Part shown: positions 1 through 7,025 of the stretch, in pieces
How positions within the stretch are numbered: position 1 is the stretch's first letter
How the letters are laid out: each line of letters begins with the position of its first letter
NCBI GenBank assembly: GCA_003648125.1
Contig: QMOE01000066.1
Location: 1 to 8,747, forward strand
DNA length: 8,747 nucleotides
Reading direction: 5' to 3'
From: Chloroflexota bacterium
GTDB lineage: Bacteria > Chloroflexota > Anaerolineae > B4-G1
Notes under the pieces: model-generated
Database searches by the model: none
What the model saw: the letters and a program-made list of their open reading frames with translations, nothing else
Told to the model about the DNA's origin: nothing
Translations under genes and position numbers: made by a program

Positions 1-1211
<1,211 letters not shown>

Positions 1212-1253
1212 CCTCTCGCGTTTCGCTTGGGATACCCCAGACAGCCTACGATA

Positions 1254-1988
1254 ATGTCCTCTCGATTACAGGGCCACGAACAATATCTACCCTTGAAACG
1301 CATACCTCACCATGTCGCCATCATCATGGATGGAAACGGCCGCTGGGCTAAGGCGCGAGGTCTACCTCGGCTGGCTGGGCATCGTGCTGGGACGGAGAAC
1401 CTGCGGCAAGTGTTGAGAGCAGCGGTCGAGCTTGGTGTTCAAGTCCTGACCCTCTATGCCTTCTCGACCGAAAATTGGGGCCGCTCGGAAAGTGAGGTTC
1501 AGGGTCTGTTATCTATTTTTGAACGCGTGGTTGACCGCGAGTTGTTAGAGTTGCACAAAGAGGGCGTTCAAGTACGTCACATTGGCCGGTTGGAGCACCT
1601 TTCTCTCAAGTTCCGGCAAAAGATACTGGACGCTATTGATTTGACCAAGAACAATCAGCGATTGATTCTCAACATAGCTTTTGATTATGGCGGGCGGGCC
1701 GAGTTGGTAGACGCGATACGCCGCATCGTCACCGATGGCGTGCCGGTCGAACAAATAGACGAATCACTCGTCAGTAGTTATCTCTATACGGCAAATTGCC
1801 CCGATCCTGACTTGATCATCCGTACCAGTGGTGAGATGCGGCTCAGTAACTTTCTCATCTGGCAGGCTGCGTACTCAGAGATTTATACGACCTCTACCCT
1901 GTGGCCTGATTTCGATAAGGGCGAACTCTACAAGGCCCTGAAAGTTTACAATGAGCGGAATCGTCGTTTTGGCTTGGCGACTGAGTAA
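1254..1988 (+). CDS. uppS: Isoprenyl transferase (undecaprenyl diphosphate synthase)
   Basis: Condenses isopentenyl diphosphate units in cis onto farnesyl diphosphate to make the C55 lipid carrier for peptidoglycan and other envelope polymers. With ATG at 1254 the protein has 244 residues. IIMDGNGRWA lies at residues 23-32 and contains the diphosphate-binding Asp26. STENWGRSESEV follows at 71-82. The C-terminal family signature DLIIRTSGEMRLSNF lies at 186-200, followed by LIWQAAYSEIY and the TLWPDF segment. A TTG at 1227 would add nine residues (MGYPRQPTI), but TTG is rarer, there is no convincing Shine-Dalgarno before it, and the ATG protein fits family length, so ATG is preferred. The exact chain length of the product cannot be read from sequence. 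It sits in its usual place between frr and cdsA. Confidence 0.95.
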   Translation: MSSRLQGHEQYLPLKRIPHHVAIIMDGNGRWAKARGLPRLAGHRAGTENLRQVLRAAVELGVQVLTLYAFSTENWGRSESEVQGLLSIFERVVDRELLELHKEGVQVRHIGRLEHLSLKFRQKILDAIDLTKNNQRLILNIAFDYGGRAELVDAIRRIVTDGVPVEQIDESLVSSYLYTANCPDPDLIIRTSGEMRLSNFLIWQAAYSEIYTTSTLWPDFDKGELYKALKVYNERNRRFGLATE

Positions 1989-2059
1989 TAATAGCGCCCC
2001 ACGTCCGATATGTGTCACTGGTGACCTCCCGTACCGCTGAACTGGACACTTTTTGCCTT

Positions 2060-2890
2060 ATGCTACGCACACGTTTTCTCTCTGCTGCTGTTCTGCTCCC
2101 GGTTGTCTTTACGTGCATCTATCTGGGCGCGCTACCTTTCCTGATTTTGGTTACGTTGCTTCTGACGCTGGCCGAGATCGAGTTCTGTCAACTGATGGCT
2201 CGTGGTGGCTTTCACCCTGTCCCCATCTTTGGACTTGGACTGGTGTGGCTTTCCCTGGCAGATGCTTACCTGAAGGCCCAGTTCCCGGCGTTGGGACTAG
2301 AACTGCTGCAACCCGGCCTCACGCTGCTCCTGCTAGGCTCTCTCTCCTGGCAATTGTTTCATCGCCACGAGTCTCCCGTAACCGATTGGGCGTTGACCGT
2401 CATAGGAGGGTTGTACCTGGGTCTCTGTGGAGCCTGTATCATTGGGCTGCGGGGCTTGCGCCCTGACGGTCTTTGGTGGACTTTGACCGCTATACCGGCT
2501 ATCCTGCTCGCCGATACCGGCGCTTACTTTTTTGGGCGAGCGTGGGGGCGGCACAAGTTGGCCCCCACGTTAAGCCCCGGCAAGACGTGGGAAGGATACC
2601 TGGCTGGCGTGGTCGTTGGTGGCTTGCTGACCGCATTGCTGGCCTCTCTCTGGCACGCCCAGGCTGGAACGGTGATTGCCGTCACCGGCTTGCATGGCCT
2701 GGTGTTGGGAGTGTTGATAGCCATCTTTGCCCCTTTAGGCGACCTGGCTGTCTCAATGGTCAAACGCCAGGTCGGCGCCAAAGATAGCGGCACCATTATC
2801 CCCGGTCACGGTGGAGCATTGGATCGGGTGGATAGCGTCCTGTGGGCAGCGGTGATTGGTTATTATTACGTTCAGATGTTCATACTCTGA
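2060..2890 (+). CDS. cdsA: Phosphatidate cytidylyltransferase (CDP-diacylglycerol synthase)
   Basis: Integral membrane enzyme that makes CDP-diacylglycerol from CTP and phosphatidic acid, the branch point to all glycerophospholipids. From ATG 2060 it has 276 residues with roughly eight hydrophobic segments. Diagnostic motifs are ADTGAYFFGR (151-160), SPGKTWEG (172-179), and the complete CDS signature from S232 to D258 (SMVKR...KDSG...PGHGGALDRVD), which carries the acidic metal/CTP-binding residues. MLRTRFLSAAVLLP is a typical N-terminus for the family, so I prefer ATG 2060 to an in-frame GTG at 2012 that would add a non-hydrophobic 16-residue leader. No clear Shine-Dalgarno precedes either. 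The 71-bp gap after uppS contains a small perfect inverted repeat (GTCAC-TG-GTGAC, 2014-2025) of unknown meaning. The stop is only 15 bp before fbp. Confidence 0.93.
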   Translation: MLRTRFLSAAVLLPVVFTCIYLGALPFLILVTLLLTLAEIEFCQLMARGGFHPVPIFGLGLVWLSLADAYLKAQFPALGLELLQPGLTLLLLGSLSWQLFHRHESPVTDWALTVIGGLYLGLCGACIIGLRGLRPDGLWWTLTAIPAILLADTGAYFFGRAWGRHKLAPTLSPGKTWEGYLAGVVVGGLLTALLASLWHAQAGTVIAVTGLHGLVLGVLIAIFAPLGDLAVSMVKRQVGAKDSGTIIPGHGGALDRVDSVLWAAVIGYYYVQMFIL

Positions 2891-2895
2891 AGGAG
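2890..2895 (+). promoter_or_regulatory. Shine-Dalgarno of fbp, touching the cdsA stop
   Basis: AAGGAG lies 10 bp before the fbp ATG. Its first base is the last base of the cdsA TGA, so ribosomes finishing cdsA stand on the fbp initiation region. It is the best-matched ribosome binding site of the left block and fixes the fbp start. Confidence 0.8.
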
Positions 2896-2905
2896 TAAAA
2901 TAGCT

Positions 2906-3916
2906 ATGCCTGGGAAAATTGTCACTATTGGACGGCACATCATTGAACAGCAACGGACGCATCCAGAGGCAACAGGCGTACTATCCGATCTGCTGTACGA
3001 CATTGCCCTGGCAGCAAAAATTATCGCCCGTGAGACCACCCGCGCGGGCCTGGTGGAAATTTTGGGACTGGCCGGTAAGGTGAACGTCCAGGGCGAGAAT
3101 CAGATGAAGTTGGACTTGTTCGCCAACGAAGCAATGGTTCGTATGAACAGCTACACCGGCAGGTTGGCAGTGATGGTCTCGGAGGAAGTGGAAGATGTTA
3201 TTCCCATCCCTGAAGGGTATAAAGTTGGTAAATATGTACTCGTTTTCGATCCTCTTGATGGCTCCTCGAACATTGATGTCAATGTCAGCATCGGCACCAT
3301 CTTTGGTATTTATCATCGGATGAGCGAGGGAGGCGCGGGCACACTGGCGGATTGCCTCCAGAAAGGCCACAACCTGGTAGCGGCAGGCTACGTGATCTAT
3401 GGCTCTAGCACAATGATGGTTTACACGGCTGGTCAGGGAGTACACGGTTTCACGCTCGATCTCAGTGTGGGCGAGTTTTTACTCTCTCACCACAACATTC
3501 GTATTCCTGACCATTCCAAGTGTTACAGCGTTAACCAGGGATATGAGCGAAACTGGAGTACCGGAGTGAGGCGATTCACTCGCTGGTTGCAGGGAATGGA
3601 TCAAGAATCTCCCCGTGAACCCCTTTCGAGCCGCTACATTGGCTCCCTGGTGTCCGATTTCCATCGCAACTTGTTGCGGGGAGGAATCTTTTACTACCCT
3701 GCGGATGTCAAGAGATCACACGGCAAGTTGCGCTTGCTCTACGAAGCTATCCCGCTGGCGTTCGTCGCCAAACAAGCCGGCGGATATGCCTCGGACGGAT
3801 ATCGCGACATCCTTGATATACAACCGGAAACCCTGCACCAACGCACCCCGCTTTTCATTGGCAATCGGGATCTGGTTGAGCAAGCGGAAAAGTTCATAAC
3901 CCGCTACGACAGATAG
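2906..3916 (+). CDS. fbp: Fructose-1,6-bisphosphatase class I
   Basis: Hydrolyses fructose-1,6-bisphosphate to fructose-6-phosphate, the committed step of gluconeogenesis and also a Calvin-cycle step; Mg2+-dependent and cytoplasmic. The 336-residue product matches class I length. Key blocks: [13 protein letters not shown] (63-75); SEEVED (92-97) with metal-binding glutamates; [20 protein letters not shown] (114-133) with metal ligands Asp115 and Asp118; the [18 protein letters not shown] stretch ending in metal-binding Glu280; then [13 protein letters not shown]. All catalytic residues expected for the class are present. It lies between cdsA and rho with gaps of 15 and 11 bp, the same orientation and good Shine-Dalgarno sites on both sides, so it is probably cotranscribed with the housekeeping cluster. 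This neighbourhood is not the usual one for fbp. No allosteric inference is made. Confidence 0.97.
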   Translation: MPGKIVTIGRHIIEQQRTHPEATGVLSDLLYDIALAAKIIARETTRAGLVEILGLAGKVNVQGENQMKLDLFANEAMVRMNSYTGRLAVMVSEEVEDVIPIPEGYKVGKYVLVFDPLDGSSNIDVNVSIGTIFGIYHRMSEGGAGTLADCLQKGHNLVAAGYVIYGSSTMMVYTAGQGVHGFTLDLSVGEFLLSHHNIRIPDHSKCYSVNQGYERNWSTGVRRFTRWLQGMDQESPREPLSSRYIGSLVSDFHRNLLRGGIFYYPADVKRSHGKLRLLYEAIPLAFVAKQAGGYASDGYRDILDIQPETLHQRTPLFIGNRDLVEQAEKFITRYDR

Positions 3917-3919
3917 GAG
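3915..3919 (+). promoter_or_regulatory. Shine-Dalgarno of rho, overlapping the fbp stop
   Basis: AGGAG overlaps the last two bases of the fbp TAG (3914-3916) and lies 8 bp before the rho ATG at 3928. The overlap suggests fbp and rho translation are coupled through reinitiation or ribosome handover (inference from spacing). Confidence 0.75.
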
Positions 3920-3927
3920 TAAGCATT

Positions 3928-5217
3928 ATGGCTGAATTAGATATGGCTACCCTGGAGATCAGGAGACTGGCAGAGCTACGTGAATTGGCTAAAGAATGGG
4001 AGATCTCGGGTTGCAGCCGGATGAAAAAGGAAGACCTGATCCTGCGGCTGTTGCAAGCCAAAGCGGAGCGAGATGGTCTCATGTTCAATGGGGGCGTGCT
4101 GGAAATCGTGGATGAGAACAAAGGCTACCTGCGTTGTAAACACTACAAGCCCGGTCCCAAAGATGTGTACGTCTCGCAATCTCAGATCCGTCGCTTTGGA
4201 CTGCGCACCGGCGATATGGTAGTCGGGCAGGTGCGTCCGCCGAAGGAAAATGAAAAGTACTTTAGCCTCCTGCGAGTGGAAGCAGTGAACGGGATGGACC
4301 CAGAAGCGGCTAAGAAGCGGCCATCTTTCGAATCGCTGACGCCGATCTTTCCCGAGGAGCGTTTCATCCTGGAGGCTGCGCCGGGCAACTTGACAACTCG
4401 ATTGTTGGGCATGGTTGCGCCAATTGGGAAGGGGCAGCGCGGGCTGATCGTATCACCGCCCAAGGCCGGCAAGACCACTGTGCTCAAGCACATTGCCAAT
4501 GGTATCTCGGTCAGTCATCCAGAAGTGCATCTGATGGTCCTGCTCATTGGTGAGCGCCCCGAAGAAGTCACTGATATGGACCGCTCAGTGGATGCCGAGG
4601 TTATCAGTTCAACCTTTGACGAGCCTGTGAAGAGCCACGCGCGGGTGACGGAGATTGCACTGGCCCGGGCCAAGCGGTTGGTGGAGGGAAAGCGGGACGT
4701 CGTCATTCTCCTGGATAGCATCACTCGTCTCTCGCGGGCTTACAACCTGGTAGTGCAACCCAGCGGGCGTACTCTTTCCGGCGGGCTTGACCCGGCGGCT
4801 CTCTACCCGCCCAAACGCTTTTTCGGCGCGGCCCGCAACATTGAGGAAGGAGGCAGCCTCACCACTATAGCCACCTGCTTGATTGATACCGGCAGCCGTA
4901 TGGACGACATGATCTACGAAGAGTTCAAAGGCACCGGAAACATGGAACTCCATCTGAGCCGTAAACTGCAAGAACGGCGCATCTTCCCTGCCTTTGACAT
5001 TGAACGCTCAGGCACGCGCAAGGAAGAATTGATGATCGACCATGACACGCTGCAAAAGATATGGCTGATGCGCCAACGCTTCCTGGATTCACATACATCT
5101 GGCTATAGCCTTGCCCAAGCAATGAAAGAACTGCTGCGAGTTCTCAAAAGCACCAAGGACAATCAAGAGTTTCTCAACCTTTTCGCCAAAATGGCAGAGA
5201 TGGAGGGGCTAAATTAA
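3928..5217 (+). CDS. rho: Transcription termination factor Rho
   Basis: Hexameric RNA-dependent ATPase/helicase that ends transcription of untranslated RNA. The 429-residue protein has a short Rho N-terminal helical domain (about 8-48), a cold-shock-like RNA-binding domain (about 52-120, GYLRC then [18 protein letters not shown]), and the RecA-like motor. Walker A is SPPKAGKTT (176-184), Walker [11 protein letters not shown] (258-267), the Q-loop SGRTLSGG (279-286), and the arginine finger Arg364 in SGTRKEEL. The long C-terminal core ([27 protein letters not shown]) is near-identical to the family. Length is close to E. coli Rho (419), without the long basic insertions seen in some actinobacterial Rho proteins. 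Relative to E. coli, Gly208 replaces Asp210 just before the catalytic Glu (GERPEE). It ends the left operon; no strong intrinsic terminator follows, only a hairpin-rich repeat. Confidence 0.98.
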   Translation: MAELDMATLEIRRLAELRELAKEWEISGCSRMKKEDLILRLLQAKAERDGLMFNGGVLEIVDENKGYLRCKHYKPGPKDVYVSQSQIRRFGLRTGDMVVGQVRPPKENEKYFSLLRVEAVNGMDPEAAKKRPSFESLTPIFPEERFILEAAPGNLTTRLLGMVAPIGKGQRGLIVSPPKAGKTTVLKHIANGISVSHPEVHLMVLLIGERPEEVTDMDRSVDAEVISSTFDEPVKSHARVTEIALARAKRLVEGKRDVVILLDSITRLSRAYNLVVQPSGRTLSGGLDPAALYPPKRFFGAARNIEEGGSLTTIATCLIDTGSRMDDMIYEEFKGTGNMELHLSRKLQERRIFPAFDIERSGTRKEELMIDHDTLQKIWLMRQRFLDSHTSGYSLAQAMKELLRVLKSTKDNQEFLNLFAKMAEMEGLN

Positions 5218-5268
5218 CTTGCCTTTCTGCTAGTCCGCCTAACATTTCTCGTATCATCTCAATAATCC

Positions 5269-5341
5269 GGGGGAATGTAGGTCGGAATGGTATTCCGACC
5301 AGCCGGATTACCAATCCGGCCTACAAATGCCCCAACTTTTT
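5269..5341 (+). terminator. Possible weak terminator after rho, built on repeat A
   Basis: Repeat A is flanked by GGGGG (5269-5273) and CCCC (5330-5333), which could close its stem further, and AACTTTTT (5334-5341) follows. A GC-rich hairpin followed after three bases by five Ts resembles an intrinsic terminator, though the T-run is short and offset. It sits 52 bp after the rho stop, where the operon would be expected to end. This is an inference from structure only. Confidence 0.3.
5277..5324. repeat. GTAG...CTAC palindromic repeat A (REP/BIME-like pair)
   Basis: A 48-bp element bounded by GTAG and CTAC. The left half after GTAG folds into a perfect hairpin (GGTCGGAAT 5280-5288, loop GGT, ATTCCGACC 5292-5300). 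The right half folds into another (GCCGGATT 5302-5309, loop ACC, AATCCGGC 5313-5320). Read on the minus strand, the right half is again GTAG plus a hairpin, so this is two REP-like units in head-to-head inverted order. The two halves are also near reverse complements of each other, so the element could form one long hairpin or two short ones. Similar elements lie at 5498-5569 and 7036-7077. Confidence 0.85.
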
Positions 5342-5373
5342 GAGAAGATACATTTCTCCCACTGAATATATAA

Positions 5374-5501
5374 CTGCACGCAGTGACGTTCGACTTTTGG
5401 AGAACTCTATCGGTCAGGCCGCCCACGTCGGCGATTTGCCGGAGACTGATCTGGCTGGGGCCAGCGCCGTCGCTATGACGGCAGCAATTCCCGTTTTGTA
5501 G
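5374..5501 (+). pseudogene. Remnant of a HAD-superfamily hydrolase gene (core deleted, frameshifted)
   Basis: Two HAD pieces can be read. From 5374 the frame gives LHAVTFDFWRTLS, matching the HAD N-terminus with motif I (the family's AVTFDFWGTL type, nucleophile Asp at 5392-5394). From 5409, in another frame, comes IGQAAHVGDLPETDLAGASA and then VAMTAAIPVL, ending at TAG 5499-5501. That is the typical HAD C-terminal block with motif IV (HVGD..ETDLAGA) and the following AxxAGM-like turn. An intact member has over 200 residues; here the two ends sit side by side within 128 bp, so the cap and motifs II-III (roughly 170-190 codons) are gone. The junction lies near 5407-5414. The terminal TAG is part of the GTAG head of repeat B. 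A weak promoter-like pair (TTGAGA 5340, TATATA 5367; 21-bp spacing) precedes it. No start codon is certain. Confidence 0.62.
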
Positions 5502-5569
5502 CCGCGATTTCCAAATCGCGTCTGTTTTCCCACGTAAAGCACCCTGCGCGATTGCGAAATCGCGGCTAC
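5498..5569. repeat. GTAG...CTAC palindromic repeat B (REP/BIME-like pair)
   Basis: A 72-bp element with a perfect 13-bp terminal inverted repeat (GTAGCCGCGATTT at 5498-5510, complement at 5557-5569). Each end is itself a hairpin: CGCGATTT-CC-AAATCGCG (5503-5520) on the left, and on the right CGCGATT (5547-5553) pairing with AATCGCG (5558-5564). A 26-bp spacer (5521-5546) without evident structure separates them. The arrangement is again two GTAG-headed hairpins in inverted order. It abuts the HAD remnant on its left and ends 34 bp before the PHP gene start, so it lies in that gene's probable leader or promoter region. Confidence 0.85.
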
Positions 5570-5591
5570 GACCTGACTTTTCACCCATACT

Positions 5592-5595
5592 GGAG
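5592..5595 (+). promoter_or_regulatory. Shine-Dalgarno of the PHP gene
   Basis: GGAG lies 8 bp before ATG 5604. It supports that ATG as the start, consistent with the PHP HxH motif falling at the expected distance from the N-terminus. Confidence 0.65.
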
Positions 5596-5603
5596 AAGTT
5601 AGT

Positions 5604-6659
5604 ATGAATATCTACGAATACACCGGCAACCTGCATGTCCATACCACCTATTCTGATGGGAAAGCACTCCACGCACAAGTCGTGCAGGCAGCGGTTGAGG
5701 CGGGGCTTGATTTTGTCGTCATCACTGATCATAATGTGTGGGTAGACAAGTGCGAGGGTTACTATGACTACGTCCTGTTGCTGGTAGGTGAGGAAATTCA
5801 CGATGTGCGCCGCCAGCCCCAGGCTAACCATCTCCTGGCTTACAACGTTGAAGCCGAGTTGGGTCCGTTGGCTTCTGACCCGCAAAGATTGATTGACGGG
5901 GTAAATCAGCAGGGCGGCTTTTGCTTCCTGGCCCATCCCTGCGAGTACGGCAGTAAGGTCAGATCTGGCCTGGAACCTATCCCCTGGGTAGACTGGGACG
6001 TCACAGGATACACGGGGATCGAAATATGGAATTACATGTCCGAGTTCAAGTCTCGCGTGCGCAACAAGCTGGCGGCGGTGTTCTATGCTTACTTCCCGGC
6101 TCTGGGCATCCGTGGTCCATTCCGGGCCACCCTGCGTCAATGGGACAAATTGCTGGCGCAGGGCAAGCGCGTCGCTGCCATCGGCGGAGCCGATGCGCAT
6201 GGCAACACCTACTCGCTAGGTCCTTTCCACCGCCAGATGTTTCCTTACGAATATCTCTTCCGTTGTGTCAACACTCACGTCGTTACCGAGCGCCCGCTCG
6301 TTGGTCAATTGGAACAGGACAAACAACTGATCTACGACGCGCTGCGGGCCGGCCATACCTGGGTGGGCTATGATCTACCGGCCTCCACCACCGGTTTCCG
6401 TTTCCACGCCCATAGTGGCTCGAAACAAGTGTTGATGGGGGATGAGTTGGCGCGGGCGGGCGCGACCATTTTTGAGGTCCAGACGCCTGGCAGCGCCGAC
6501 ATCCGTCTATTGCTCAATGGACAGACGGTGGCGCGGGCCAGAGGAGAACATCTCAAATACACCACCGCTGAACCGGGTGTGTATCGAGTCGAGGTCTACC
6601 GGAGCTACCGTTTTGGCCGCCGGGGGTGGATCTTTAGCAGCCCCATCTATGTCACATAG
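5604..6659 (+). CDS. PHP-domain metal-dependent hydrolase (CehA/McbA-like)
   Basis: A 351-residue cytoplasmic protein (no signal peptide or membrane segment) with the full PHP metal-ligand set: HVH (His11, His13) in NLHVHTTYSDG, Asp42-His43 in ITDHN, Glu63/Glu64 in VGEEI, His76, His111 in LAHP, and Asp197-x-His199 in GGADAHG. These would bind a di- or trinuclear metal centre that hydrolyses phosphoesters or related bonds. After the PHP domain (about 1-255), residues 260-351 look like a beta-rich domain (FEVQTPGSADIRLLLNGQ, GVYRVEVYRSY). That layout is typical of stand-alone PHP proteins annotated as CehA/McbA-like metallohydrolases, whose substrates are mostly unknown; the substrate here cannot be inferred. 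It stands alone on the plus strand, preceded by repeat B and convergent with the ferredoxin gene. It is not the PHP domain of a DNA polymerase, nor histidinol phosphatase by context. Confidence 0.88.
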   Translation: MNIYEYTGNLHVHTTYSDGKALHAQVVQAAVEAGLDFVVITDHNVWVDKCEGYYDYVLLLVGEEIHDVRRQPQANHLLAYNVEAELGPLASDPQRLIDGVNQQGGFCFLAHPCEYGSKVRSGLEPIPWVDWDVTGYTGIEIWNYMSEFKSRVRNKLAAVFYAYFPALGIRGPFRATLRQWDKLLAQGKRVAAIGGADAHGNTYSLGPFHRQMFPYEYLFRCVNTHVVTERPLVGQLEQDKQLIYDALRAGHTWVGYDLPASTTGFRFHAHSGSKQVLMGDELARAGATIFEVQTPGSADIRLLLNGQTVARARGEHLKYTTAEPGVYRVEVYRSYRFGRRGWIFSSPIYVT

Positions 6660-6672
6660 AGGCTGCGAAACC

Positions 6673-6686
6673 TGCGCACGTGCGCA
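6673..6686. repeat. 14-bp perfect palindrome between convergent genes
   Basis: TGCGCACGTGCGCA is a perfect palindrome lying 14 bp after the PHP stop and 15 bp beyond the ferredoxin stop. It could act as a short hairpin (TGCGC-ACGT-GCGCA) for both convergent transcripts, or as a protein-binding site. The run of A after it is on the wrong strand for a plus-strand intrinsic terminator, and the corresponding T-run precedes it on the minus strand, so it is not a classical terminator in either direction. Confidence 0.5.
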
Positions 6687-6701
6687 AAAACAACATGCCG
6701 A

Positions 6702-6983
6702 CTAGACTAGATCCTGGTAGACCATGTCCTGGCCTGGCCCGACATCGAAGAAATCAATGTTTTTTTGGATGTCGTCCTCATACTCTTCAGGTACGTCGTC
6801 CTCGTGAAATATAGCCCCCTGCTCACATTCAGCCTCGCAGAAGCCACACTCGATGCACTCCTCGGCATAGATGTAATAAGTTGGCCAGTCAGGATCATCT
6901 TCAACAAAGAAGATGGCATCACTGGGACAAACCTCTATGCAAGAGTCACAACGCTCGCACCCGGCTGTGATTACGTATGTCAT
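6702..6983 (-). CDS. Small acidic ferredoxin with two [4Fe-4S] motifs
   Basis: A 93-residue low-potential electron carrier. Motif I is C9-x2-C12-x2-C15-x3-C19-Pro (CERCDSCIEVCP); motif II is C43-x2-C46-x2-C49-x3-C53 (CIECGFCEAECE), with Glu instead of the usual Pro after the last Cys. Two complete four-cysteine motifs predict an 8Fe protein. The 23 residues between motifs are longer than in clostridial ferredoxins. After motif II the tail runs AIFHEDDVPEEYEDDIQKN and on to DFF, resembling the C-terminal region of FdxA-type 7Fe ferredoxins, although those lack the regular CxxCxxC of motif I. The protein is very acidic, as expected for a soluble ferredoxin. ATG at 6981-6983 has a good Shine-Dalgarno. 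A poor promoter candidate on the minus strand is TTGAAA (7027-7032) with TAAATC (7006-7011), spacing 15. The redox partner is unknown. Confidence 0.93.
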   Translation of the reverse strand: MTYVITAGCERCDSCIEVCPSDAIFFVEDDPDWPTYYIYAEECIECGFCEAECEQGAIFHEDDVPEEYEDDIQKNIDFFDVGPGQDMVYQDLV

Positions 6984-6990
6984 TTTTTAT

Positions 6991-6997
6991 TTCTCCT
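6991..6997 (-). promoter_or_regulatory. Shine-Dalgarno of the ferredoxin gene
   Basis: On the minus strand AGGAGAA lies 7 bp before the ferredoxin ATG, followed by an A-rich spacer. It supports the chosen start. Confidence 0.75.
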
Positions 6998-7025
6998 GAT
7001 GTAATGATTTAGAACAGTTTGCATC

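Noticed and set aside
1227..1253. TTG at 1227 as the uppS start
   Set aside because: A rare start codon without a clear ribosome site, and the nine extra residues precede an already complete family N-terminus.
2012..2059. GTG at 2012 as the cdsA start
   Set aside because: It adds a 16-residue non-hydrophobic leader not expected in CdsA and has no Shine-Dalgarno; ATG 2060 gives a typical N-terminus.
2981..3445. A 154-codon minus-strand open frame inside fbp
   Set aside because: It is antisense to highly conserved FBPase motifs, with no Shine-Dalgarno and no recognisable domain.
5451..5482. Hairpins CTGGC-TGGG-GCCAG (5451-5464) and GCCGTC-GCTAT-GACGGC (5466-5482) as a terminator or riboswitch
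   Set aside because: They fall within the coding remnant of the HAD motif IV region, are short, and are not followed by a T-run; they are better explained as codon-driven.
5277..5569. Repeats A and B as part of a CRISPR array
   Set aside because: Only two elements, different in sequence, each internally palindromic, with a gene remnant rather than regular spacers between them.
5259..6200. A 313-codon open frame on the minus strand opposite the PHP gene
   Set aside because: Its translation has no recognisable family features and its C-terminal part translates repeats A and B. It is antisense to a gene with a full set of PHP catalytic residues, so it is a shadow frame.
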